A stretch of DNA of 8,252 nt from the NCBI GenBank assembly GCA_036503065.1, contig DASXXM010000219.1:1-8252 (forward strand), given 5' to 3'. Positions within the stretch are counted from its first letter, which is position 1. Every line of letters starts with the position of its first letter. The position numbers and the translations under genes are program-made. Origin of the DNA: DATEPR01 sp036503065. GTDB taxonomy: Bacteria; Actinomycetota; Actinomycetes; Mycobacteriales; Pseudonocardiaceae. The notes under the pieces are model-generated. The model was not told the DNA's origin and ran no database searches. It worked only from the letters and a program-made list of their open reading frames with translations. Shown here piece after piece: positions 1 to 5,939 of this stretch.

Positions 1-1
1 C

Positions 2-718
2 CTCACCCCGTGGTGGCGCCAACTCGACGACTGGCGGGACACGTTCCCGCGCGGCTACGAGTGGCCGGCCGACGGCACGCTGTCGCCGCAGTACGTGATC
101 GAGCGGATCGGCACCCTCGTCGGACCGGACGCGGTGTACACGGCGGGAGTCGGCCAGCACCAGATGTGGGCGGCGCAGTTCGTCTCGTACGAGTACCCGC
201 GCACCTGGATCAACTCCGGCGGTCTCGGCACGATGGGCTTTGCCGTGCCGGCCGCGATGGGCGCCAAGTTCGGCGTGCCGGACAAGCAGGTGTGGGCGAT
301 CGACGGCGACGGCTGCTTCCAGATGACCAACCAGGAACTGGCCACCTGCGCCATCGAGGGCGCGCCGATCAAGGTCGCCGTGATGAACAACGGCAACCTG
401 GGCATGGTCCGCCAATGGCAGAACCTGTTCTACGACGGCCGTTACTCGCACACCGACCTTGGCACGCACAAGCACCGCATCCCGGACTTCAAGCTGCTGG
501 CCGAGGCGCTGGGCTGCGTCGGGCTGCGGTGTGAGTCCAAGGAGGACGTCGACGCCACGATCAAGGCCGCCATGGAGATCAACGAGCGCCCGGTGGTCAT
601 CGACTTCGTGGTGGGCAAGGACGCCCAGGTGTGGCCGATGGTCGCGGCCGGCAAGGGCAACGACGAGATCCAGGCCGCGCGCGGTATCCGCCCGCTTTTT
701 GACGAAGACGACGTGTGA
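2..718 (+). CDS. ilvB: Acetolactate synthase large subunit, C-terminal part (5' end outside window)
   Basis: The last 238 residues of the catalytic subunit of acetohydroxyacid synthase are present; the reading frame is already open at base 2. The enzyme is cytoplasmic and ThDP/FAD/Mg-dependent. It condenses two pyruvates to acetolactate, or pyruvate with 2-ketobutyrate to acetohydroxybutyrate, the first common step of BCAA synthesis. The segment holds the C-terminal ThDP-binding domain: GLGTMGFAVPAAMGAK, then the ThDP motif running from GDG (nt 305-313) to NN (nt 386-391), followed by GNLGMVRQWQNLFY, a stretch typical of this family. The acidic tail ends RPLFDEDDV. The stop TGA at 716-718 lies 7 bases before the ilvN ATG, and the ilvN ribosome site overlaps it, so the two subunits are probably translationally coupled. 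Any ilvB leader or promoter is upstream of the window. Codon use matches the neighbouring genes. Confidence 0.97.
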   Translation, partial: LTPWWRQLDDWRDTFPRGYEWPADGTLSPQYVIERIGTLVGPDAVYTAGVGQHQMWAAQFVSYEYPRTWINSGGLGTMGFAVPAAMGAKFGVPDKQVWAIDGDGCFQMTNQELATCAIEGAPIKVAVMNNGNLGMVRQWQNLFYDGRYSHTDLGTHKHRIPDFKLLAEALGCVGLRCESKEDVDATIKAAMEINERPVVIDFVVGKDAQVWPMVAAGKGNDEIQAARGIRPLFDEDDV

Positions 719-725
719 GGCGATC

Positions 726-1232
726 ATGAGCAAGCACACACTGAGTGTGTTGACCGAGAACAAACCCGGCGTGCTGGCCCGGGTGGCCGGCCTGTTCTCG
801 CGGCGCGGCTTCAACATCGAGTCGCTCGCGGTCGGGCCGACGGAGCATCCGGACGTGTCCAGGATGACCATCGTGGTCTCGGTCGACGAGCTGCCGCTGG
901 AACAGGTCACCAAGCAGCTCAACAAGCTCGTCAACGTGATCAAGATCGTGGAGCTGGAACCGGCGATCGCGGTGCAGCGGGAGCTGCTGCTGGTCAAGGT
1001 GCGTGCGGACGCAACTGTGCGCAGCCAGGTGTTGGAGACCGTGCAGCTGTTCCGCGCCAAGGTCGTCGACGTGTCGCCGGAGGCGCTGACCATCGAGGCC
1101 ACCGGCACCGCGGACAAGCTCGATGCGCTGGTCCGCATGCTGGAACCGTTCGGGGTGCGCGAAATGGTGCAGTCCGGCATGGTCGCGGTGGGCCGTGGAC
1201 CCCGGTCCATCACCGCGACCACGGTCCGCTGA
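726..1232 (+). CDS. ilvN: Acetolactate synthase small (regulatory) subunit
   Basis: This is the 168-residue regulatory subunit of acetohydroxyacid synthase. It raises catalytic activity and confers feedback inhibition, usually by valine. Residues 1 to about 80 form the ACT domain: MSKHTLSVLTENKPGVLARV, then GLFSRRGFNIESLAVGPTE, the conserved fold and Gly region of the valine site. The remainder is the C-terminal domain typical of IlvN, with QRELLLVKV and a late MLEPFGVREMVQSGMVA motif. Length fits the bacterial family (about 160-175). The start is ATG 726, with GAGG at 717-720 overlapping the ilvB stop codon and a 5-base spacer. The tight ilvB-ilvN spacing supports one operon; ilvC follows after 75 bases. 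No oddities were seen. Confidence 0.97.
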   Translation: MSKHTLSVLTENKPGVLARVAGLFSRRGFNIESLAVGPTEHPDVSRMTIVVSVDELPLEQVTKQLNKLVNVIKIVELEPAIAVQRELLLVKVRADATVRSQVLETVQLFRAKVVDVSPEALTIEATGTADKLDALVRMLEPFGVREMVQSGMVAVGRGPRSITATTVR

Positions 1233-1237
1233 TACTG

Positions 1238-1252
1238 AGCCGATGTTCGGCT
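1238..1252 (+). other. Short perfect hairpin in the ilvN-ilvC gap
   Basis: AGCCGA, loop TGT, TCGGCT form a perfect 6-bp stem six bases after the ilvN stop codon. There is no T-run, so it is more likely an RNA stability or processing element, or a weak attenuation site, than a full terminator. The function is inferred from position only. Confidence 0.4.
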
Positions 1253-1307
1253 GATAAGAGGGCTTCCCAAACTGAGTTTTCCCAAGGAGAGGAACAACTG
1301 GATTCAC

Positions 1308-2321
1308 ATGAGCGCCGAGATCTTCTATGACGACGATGCCAACCTGGCCGTCATCCAGGCTCGCAAGGTCGCCGTCATCGGCTACGGCAGCCAGGGCCAC
1401 GCGCACGCCCTGAGCCTGCGCGACTCCGGAGTGGACGTGCGGGTCGGCCTGCCGGAGGGTTCGAAGTCCCGGGCGAAGGCCGAGGAGCAGGGCCTGCGGG
1501 TGCTCACCCCGGCCGACGCGTCCGCCGAAGCCGACGTGATCATGATCCTGGCCCCGGACACCAAACAGCGGGCCATCTACGAGCAGGACATCCGGCCCAA
1601 CCTGAAGCCGGGTGACGCGCTGTTCTTCGGGCACGGCTTCAACATCCGGTACGGCCTGATCCAGCCGCCCGCCGACGTGGACGTGGTACTGGTCGCGCCG
1701 AAAGGCCCCGGTCACCTGGTGCGCCGGCAGTTCGTGGACGGCAAGGGCGTGCCGGACCTGGTCGCGATCGAACAGGACGCCACCGGCAAGGCGCTGGAAC
1801 TGGGCCTGTCCTACGCGAAGGGCATCGGCGGTACCCGGGCCGGCGTCATCAGGACGACGTTCACCGAGGAGACCGAGACCGACCTGTTCGGCGAGCAGGC
1901 GGTGCTCTGCGGCGGCACGACGGCGTTGATCCAGGCCGGTTTCGAGACGCTGACGGAGGCCGGCTACCAGCCGGAGATCGCCTATTTCGAGGTGCTGCAC
2001 GAGCTGAAGCTGATCGTCGACCTGATCTACGAGGGCGGCATCGCGCGGATGCGCTACTCCGTGTCGGACACCGCGGAGTACGGCGACCTGACCCGCGGTC
2101 CGCGCGTGATCAGCCCGACCGTCAAGGCGGAGATGCGCAAGATCCTGGACGAGATCCAGGACGGCCGTTTCGCGAAGGAATGGGTCGCCGAGGACGAGGC
2201 GGGCCGACCGAACTTCAACCGACTGCAGCGCCAGGGCGAGCAGCATTCGATCGAGGAGGTCGGCAAGCGGCTGCGCGGTCTGATGTCCTGGGTGGACCGA
2301 CCGCTCACCGACACGGCCTGA
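1308..2321 (+). CDS. ilvC: Ketol-acid reductoisomerase (class I, NADP)
   Basis: This 337-residue cytoplasmic enzyme carries out the Mg-dependent alkyl shift and NADPH reduction of acetolactate or acetohydroxybutyrate to dihydroxy-acids, the second common BCAA step. Its length marks the short class I form. The N-terminal Rossmann domain has GYGSQGHAHALSLRDSG (residues 25-41). The cofactor loop VGLPEGSKSR has S52 and S54, suited to binding the NADPH 2'-phosphate. APKGPGHLVRRQF (130-142) precedes the knotted helical domain. The metal and substrate residues D192 and E196 (ETDLFGEQ), E228 and E232 (FEVLHELK) and S253 (SVSDTAEYG) are all present. ATG 1308 matches the usual family start (EIFYDDDA follows). 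The AAGGAGAGG at 1284-1292 is 15 bases away, longer than usual, and no other ATG, GTG, TTG or CTG lies between them in frame. It is probably co-transcribed with ilvBN. Confidence 0.98.
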   Translation: MSAEIFYDDDANLAVIQARKVAVIGYGSQGHAHALSLRDSGVDVRVGLPEGSKSRAKAEEQGLRVLTPADASAEADVIMILAPDTKQRAIYEQDIRPNLKPGDALFFGHGFNIRYGLIQPPADVDVVLVAPKGPGHLVRRQFVDGKGVPDLVAIEQDATGKALELGLSYAKGIGGTRAGVIRTTFTEETETDLFGEQAVLCGGTTALIQAGFETLTEAGYQPEIAYFEVLHELKLIVDLIYEGGIARMRYSVSDTAEYGDLTRGPRVISPTVKAEMRKILDEIQDGRFAKEWVAEDEAGRPNFNRLQRQGEQHSIEEVGKRLRGLMSWVDRPLTDTA

Positions 2322-2339
2322 GCGTTCAGGTCCCGCACG

Positions 2340-2374
2340 GATACGGCGCGCCGGGAGCTCAGGCGCGCCGTATC
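2340..2374 (+). terminator. Terminator hairpin after ilvC
   Basis: A perfect 13-bp inverted repeat, GATACGGCGCGCC (2340-2352) and GGCGCGCCGTATC (2362-2374), has a 9-base loop and starts 18 bases after the ilvC stop. No T-run follows, which is common for actinobacterial terminators. It most likely ends the ilvBNC transcript and separates it from the DUF397 gene. Confidence 0.75.
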
Positions 2375-2421
2375 GTCGTCACGCCAACACGTTCCGACTC
2401 CAGCCCAGGGAGCCCCCGGCG

Positions 2422-2715
2422 ATGAGCGATGAGCAGCAGAGCACGGCCAGTGCGCCGATCTACGACGACAAGGCGCACGTCCGTGGCCAGCTCGATCTGA
2501 CCGACGCCCAGTGGCAGCGCGCCGGTGATCCGGACGACGACGACGGCGAGTACGTCGAGGTCGCGTTCGTCCCGCACACCGACGGCAAGACCTACATCGC
2601 CATGCGCAACTCGAAGTTCACCGGCCCGGACGACACGGTGCTGGTGTTCACGGAGTCCGAGTGGGACGCCTTCGTGGCGGGCGCGAAAGACGGCGAGTTC
2701 GACGAACCCTGGTAG
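2422..2715 (+). CDS. DUF397 domain protein, small and acidic
   Basis: This 97-residue, strongly acidic protein is cytoplasmic, with no signal or membrane segment. It matches DUF397, a family almost confined to actinomycetes and often found beside XRE-type DNA-binding regulators. The family pattern is visible as YVEVAF near residue 44, then YIAMRNSKF (a variant of the usual V-A-V-R-D-S-K) and the closing VLVFTESEWDAFVAGAKDGEFD. The DDDDGE run near residues 38-43 is unusually acidic. Start ATG 2422 has AGGGAG at 2407-2412 with a 9-base spacer. No XRE partner lies beside it: ilvC is upstream, behind a terminator, and an IclR gene is downstream. The molecular function is unknown, and the link to BCAA synthesis may be positional only. 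Confidence 0.85.
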   Translation: MSDEQQSTASAPIYDDKAHVRGQLDLTDAQWQRAGDPDDDDGEYVEVAFVPHTDGKTYIAMRNSKFTGPDDTVLVFTESEWDAFVAGAKDGEFDEPW

Positions 2716-2767
2716 AGACTTTCTTGGCGTGTCAGGCGCCCGGCCGCGGTGTCACAGCCCAAAAGGG

Positions 2768-2795
2768 CACAATCGGGCGCTGGGCCCGATTTGTG
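2768..2795. promoter_or_regulatory. Candidate operator palindrome upstream of the IclR gene
   Basis: CACAATCGGGC, spacer GCTGG, then GCCCGATTTGTG. The inner 8-bp arms (AATCGGGC/GCCCGATT) are perfect, and the outer CACA/TGTG also match if one extra T on the right is allowed. It lies about 46 bases before the chosen TTG start of the IclR gene. IclR proteins commonly bind such palindromes and repress themselves, so this is a plausible autoregulatory operator. That role is inferred. Confidence 0.5.
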
Positions 2796-2841
2796 TGGCA
2801 TGCTGACTTCCGGTTACTCGTCGCCGGGGGGAGACAGAGCC

Positions 2842-3597
2842 TTGCTTGACAACGACACCGACCGGGCACGAGGCCGCGGCGTCCTTGAGGGAGCCTTCGC
2901 GCTGCTGGACGTGCTCGGCACGATGGGCAACGAGGTCGGACTCTCCGAGCTCGCCAAGAGCAGCGGGCTGCCCAAGACCACCGTCCACCGACTGCTGGAC
3001 CAACTCGGCGAGCTCGGTGCGGTGGAACGGTCCTCCACCGGCTACCGCATCGGCTCGCGGGTGTTCCGGCTCGGTCAGGGCTGGCAGTCCGACCTGCGCG
3101 ACCACGCCCTCCGTACCCTGCGCGCGCTCTCCGCGCGGCTGCGGGAGACCGTCGGCCTCGTCATGCCGAGGGAGGGCCGGATCCTGATCGCGGCCAGCAG
3201 CATCGTTCGGCCCGAACACGGCCGCATGATGCGACCGGGACAGACCGTGTCGCTGGACACGGCGGCGGGCCGGCTGCTCGCCGCACACGATCCGCTGCTG
3301 GGCATGCCGTCCGGCTTCTCGGCCGAGGCGTGGTCGGCGGCGGCCTACCGGGTGCGTGCGGCAGGCGCCGCGTTCGACCGGGAGCAGGTGGTGCCCGGGG
3401 TCGCGTGCGCCGCCGTGCCGGTGCGCACGGCCACCGGGCGGGTCACGGCCGCGCTCTGTGCCCTGGTGCCGCCGCAGCGGCAGCTGTCGCCGTTGGTCGT
3501 CGACCTGACGAATGCCGCGCAGGCGGTTGGCCACACGATCGGGGCCGACGCAGGCCCGGACTGGCGGGTCGGCCCCGATCGGGCGGGCGATCAGTAG
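2842..3597 (+). CDS. IclR-family transcriptional regulator
   Basis: This 251-residue DNA-binding regulator has the IclR layout. An N-terminal winged helix-turn-helix spans about residues 12-75 (VLEGAFALLDVLG, then GLSELAKSSGLPKTTVHRLL as helix-turn-helix, then GYRIGSRVFRLG). A C-terminal effector-binding domain follows, with RPGQTVSLDTAAGRLLAAHDP and, later, PGVACAAVPVRTATGRVTAALC. The chosen TTG 2842 has GGGGGGAG at 2826-2833, 8 bases upstream. The frame also opens at GTG 2749 and ATG 2800, but those add residues unlike the family and have no good ribosome site. The ligand and targets are unknown. It is not an obvious match to NdgR, the leucine-gene IclR regulator of Streptomyces. Its place between ilvC and serA suggests, without proving, a role in amino acid control. 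The last 20 codons contain a strong inverted repeat. Confidence 0.9.
   Translation: MLDNDTDRARGRGVLEGAFALLDVLGTMGNEVGLSELAKSSGLPKTTVHRLLDQLGELGAVERSSTGYRIGSRVFRLGQGWQSDLRDHALRTLRALSARLRETVGLVMPREGRILIAASSIVRPEHGRMMRPGQTVSLDTAAGRLLAAHDPLLGMPSGFSAEAWSAAAYRVRAAGAAFDREQVVPGVACAAVPVRTATGRVTAALCALVPPQRQLSPLVVDLTNAAQAVGHTIGADAGPDWRVGPDRAGDQ
3536..3581 (+). terminator. Strong inverted repeat inside the 3' end of the IclR gene
   Basis: CGATCGGGGCCGAC (3536-3549) and GTCGGCCCCGATCG (3568-3581) form a perfect 14-bp stem with an 18-base loop, entirely within the coding region and ending 13 bases before the stop codon. No T-run follows. It could be a terminator overlapping the gene end, acting before serA. 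The alternative is a protein-binding site; the CCCGATCGGG at 3574-3583 recurs upstream of leuB. Confidence 0.5.
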
Positions 3598-3667
3598 TAC
3601 CGGTGGGTGGGCGTCCGCGTTCGTGCTGACCCGTTCGGCCAGTGCCGCTGCCGACGGTCGGGCCCGA

Positions 3668-3673
3668 TAGACT
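3668..3673 (+). promoter_or_regulatory. Possible -10 box for serA
   Basis: TAGACT fits the TANNNT pattern of actinobacterial housekeeping promoters and lies in the 156-base gap upstream of serA, just after GGGCCCGA. No convincing -35 box is present 16-18 bases upstream, so this is tentative. It would give serA a 5' leader of about 70-75 bases. Confidence 0.25.
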
Positions 3674-3753
3674 TCTTGGCGGTCCGGGCACAGCGTTGTG
3701 GCCGGTCAGCGCGTTCCCTTGTTCTGTCATCCCGCGTCCCCGGAGCCGCCGTC

Positions 3754-5352
3754 GTGACCAGTACCCGTCGTCCCGTCGTCCTGATCGCTGAAAAGCTCGC
3801 CCCGTCCGTGCTGGACCTGCTCGGTGACGGCGTGGACGTGCAGCACGTCGACGGCACCGACCGCCCGGCCCTGCTGGCCGCGCTGGCGAACGCCGACGCG
3901 CTGCTGGTCCGCTCCGCCACCAAGGTGGACGCCGCCGCGCTGGCCGCGGCCACCAGGCTGAAGGTCGTGGCACGGGCCGGTGTCGGCCTGGACAACGTCG
4001 ACGTGCCGGCCGCGACCGAGCGTGGCGTGATGGTGGTCAACGCGCCGACGTCCAACATCGTCTCGGCCGCCGAGCACGCGGTCGCGCTGCTGCTCGCGGT
4101 GGCCCGCCGCATCCCGGCCGCCGACGCCAGCCTGCGCGAAGGCCAGTGGAAGCGCAGTTCGTTCAACGGTGTCGAGCTCAACGGCAAGACCGCCGGCATC
4201 GTCGGCCTCGGCAAGATCGGCCAGCTGCTGGCGCAGCGCCTCGCGGCGTTCGGCATGGAGCTCATCGCCTACGACCCGTACGTGTCGCCGGCCCGTGCCG
4301 CCCAGCTGGGCATCGAAATGGTCACGCTGGACGAGCTGCTGGAGCGGGCGGACACGATCTCCATCCACCTGCCCAAGACGCCGGAGACCAAGGGCCTGAT
4401 CGGCAAGGACCAGCTGGCCAAGGTCAAGCCGGGCGTGATCATCGTCAACGACGCCCGCGGCGGCCTGATCGACGAGGACGCCCTTGCCGACGCCCTGCGC
4501 GACGGCCGGGTCGGCGGCGCCGGCATCGACGTGTTCGTCAAGGAGCCGTGCACCGACAGCCCGCTGTTCGAGCAGCCCAATGCCGTGGTCACCCCGCACC
4601 TTGGCGCGTCGACCACCGAGGCGCAGGACCGCGCCGGCACGGACGTGGCCCGGTCGGTGCTGCTGGCGCTGGCAGGCGACTTCGTGCCGGACGCGGTGAA
4701 CGTGCAGGCCGGTGGCGTGGTGGGCGAGGAGGTCCGGCCCTACTTGTCGCTGGTGCAGAAGCTCGGCACCGTGGTCGCCGCGCTGGCCAGCAAGCCGCCC
4801 GCGTCGGTGACCGTGCGGGTGCGCGGCGAGCTGGCCGGTGAGGACGTGACGGTGCTGCCGTTGGCGGCGCTGCGCGGCGTGTTCGGCGGGATGTTGGAGG
4901 AGCAGGTCACGTTCGTCAACGCGCCGAAGCTCGCGGAGGATCTCGGCGTGCGGGTCGAGCTGGTGACCGAGCCGGAGAGCGCGAGCCACCGTTCGTTGGT
5001 GACGGTACTGGCGGCCCTGCACGACGGCGGCTCGGTGAGCGTGTCGGGCACGCTGACCGGTCTGGACGCGGTGGAGAAGCTGGTCGAGATCAACGGCCGG
5101 TTCTTCGACCTGCGGGCCGAGGGCACGGTCCTGGTCCTGGAGTACGCGGACCGCCCCGGCGTGATGGGCACGGTCGGCACCCTGCTCGGCGAGGCGGGCG
5201 TGAACATCGAGGCGGCCCAGATCAACCAGACGAACGAGGGCACGGACGCGATCATGCTGCTGCGGGTGGACCGTCAGGTGAGCGCCGAGGTGCGCGAGCC
5301 GATCGGCGCCGCGGTGGGCGCGCGGCTGGTCCGCTCCATCTCGTTCGACTGA
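3754..5352 (+). CDS. serA: D-3-phosphoglycerate dehydrogenase (long, ASB-ACT type)
   Basis: This 532-residue cytoplasmic enzyme oxidises 3-phosphoglycerate to phosphohydroxypyruvate with NAD, the first step of serine synthesis. The catalytic half contains VRSATKVDA, ARAGVGLDNVD, the NAD motif GLGKIG (151-156), and the catalytic set R235 (NDARGG), E264 (FVKEP) and H282 (TPHLGAST). Residues of about 320-450 form the allosteric substrate-binding (ASB) domain seen in the Mycobacterium-type enzyme. About 457-532 form the ACT domain (LVLEYADRPGVMGTVG, then GVNIEAAQINQT) that senses serine. Start GTG 3754 has GGAG at 3742-3745 with an 8-base spacer. The open frame runs upstream to 3607, but those residues are not conserved-looking. 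Its last 30 coding bases before the stop (5320-5349) recur exactly at 6698-6727, and a diverged internal piece (near 4648-4726) recurs beside them. Confidence 0.97.
   Translation: MTSTRRPVVLIAEKLAPSVLDLLGDGVDVQHVDGTDRPALLAALANADALLVRSATKVDAAALAAATRLKVVARAGVGLDNVDVPAATERGVMVVNAPTSNIVSAAEHAVALLLAVARRIPAADASLREGQWKRSSFNGVELNGKTAGIVGLGKIGQLLAQRLAAFGMELIAYDPYVSPARAAQLGIEMVTLDELLERADTISIHLPKTPETKGLIGKDQLAKVKPGVIIVNDARGGLIDEDALADALRDGRVGGAGIDVFVKEPCTDSPLFEQPNAVVTPHLGASTTEAQDRAGTDVARSVLLALAGDFVPDAVNVQAGGVVGEEVRPYLSLVQKLGTVVAALASKPPASVTVRVRGELAGEDVTVLPLAALRGVFGGMLEEQVTFVNAPKLAEDLGVRVELVTEPESASHRSLVTVLAALHDGGSVSVSGTLTGLDAVEKLVEINGRFFDLRAEGTVLVLEYADRPGVMGTVGTLLGEAGVNIEAAQINQTNEGTDAIMLLRVDRQVSAEVREPIGAAVGARLVRSISFD
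5320..5349 (+). repeat. Left copy of a 30-bp direct repeat (serA 3' end)
   Basis: The 30 bases begin GCGCGGCTGG and end CTCGTTCGAC. They encode the last ten SerA residues, ARLVRSISFD. The same 30 bases occur at 6698-6727 with no mismatch. Here TGA follows; in the right copy the corresponding codon is CGA. The repeats bracket the deaminase-immunity module. Confidence 0.95.
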
Positions 5353-5374
5353 GTTCCATCCCGGTTCTCCTGGT

Positions 5375-5407
5375 CCGTGCCGGGTCGCAGCGTCCGACCC
5401 GGCACGG
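5375..5407. terminator. Bidirectional terminator between serA and the immunity gene
   Basis: CCGTGCCGGGTCG (5375-5387) and CGACCCGGCACGG (5395-5407) form a perfect 13-bp stem with a 7-base loop. It lies 22 bases after the serA stop and directly abuts the stop codon of the opposite-strand immunity gene (5408-5410). The hairpin works equally on both strands and probably ends both convergent transcripts. No T-run is present. Confidence 0.75.
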
Positions 5408-5929
5408 TCAGATCCAGCCGATTTCCTCTTCGGATGCGTCGCGCCAGCGGATCGCGGGCGGCGGGAACACCTCGCCGAATGCCCACTGGGCCGCCGCTCT
5501 GCGCAGCTCAGCCAGCGTGATCGCCGACTCGCCGGGAAACCGCGTCACGGGATTCCACGGGTCGGCGACCAGCACGGCGTCGTGATGGTCGGACGCGCCT
5601 TGGCTCAACCACTGGTGGCTGACGCCGTCGCGGTCCACCACCAGGACCGCTGCGGCCGCGACATGTAGTGCGGCGTCAACAGCGAACTGGAAGTGGGAGG
5701 GCGGGAACTCGACCGGCAGTGCTCGGGGGGTGTAGCCCGAGGCGCGTAGCTCCAACCAGGCCGTTGCCGAGGTGGCGGCGCTGGTGACGTCGTCGAGGAA
5801 GCGCGCCAGCGCCCTACTGTCGCGCACGTCCCTGCTGTTGGCCTGGCCGTCGACGATCTGGTGTCCCACCACGGTCAGGGGATACTCAATCGCGTGCGCC
5901 AACTCGGCCCGGCTGATGGTGGTCAGCAT
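5408..5929 (-). CDS. Imm1-like immunity protein, partner of the deaminase
   Basis: The product is a cytoplasmic protein of 173 residues with no signal or membrane segment. Its C-terminal half resembles Imm1: a strand region ALHVAAAAVLVVDRDGVSHQW followed by LSQG, then RFPGESAITLAELRRAAAQW, and the closing PPPAIRWRD, matching the family pattern of an acidic stretch, a helix and P-x-x-x-x-W. From memory, Imm1 proteins sit next to deaminase-fold toxins and protect the producer. Here the gene starts 10 bases after the upstream deaminase stop, on the same strand, so the two should be made together. ATG 5929 is given as start. TTG 5935 would place the GGAGGG (5949-5944) at an 8-base spacing instead of 14 and add two residues. 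The longer frame back to 6073 lies wholly in the deaminase gene. Some codons end in A or T, unlike serA. The family call is moderate; an uncharacterised relative is possible. Confidence 0.7.
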   Translation of the reverse strand: MLTTISRAELAHAIEYPLTVVGHQIVDGQANSRDVRDSRALARFLDDVTSAATSATAWLELRASGYTPRALPVEFPPSHFQFAVDAALHVAAAAVLVVDRDGVSHQWLSQGASDHHDAVLVADPWNPVTRFPGESAITLAELRRAAAQWAFGEVFPPPAIRWRDASEEEIGWI

Positions 5930-5939
5930 CGCCAAGGCG

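Noticed and set aside
597..2246. Long minus-strand open frame of 549 codons opposite ilvN-ilvC
   Set aside because: It is antisense to two certain genes, rich in Arg, His, Gln and Asp as GC-rich shadow frames are, and has no family motif.
2749..2841. GTG 2749 or ATG 2800 as start of the IclR gene
   Set aside because: They would place coding sequence over the palindrome and lack good ribosome sites, whereas TTG 2842 has GGGGGGAG at 8 bases.
3607..3753. Upstream extension of serA to 3607
   Set aside because: The added 49 residues are unlike SerA N-termini; GTG 3754 has a well-spaced GGAG and begins the conserved VVLIAEKLAP region.
3727..5022. Minus-strand open frame of 431 codons opposite serA
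   Set aside because: Shadow of the serA codon bias; its composition is dominated by Gly, Arg, His and Gln, with no recognisable domain.
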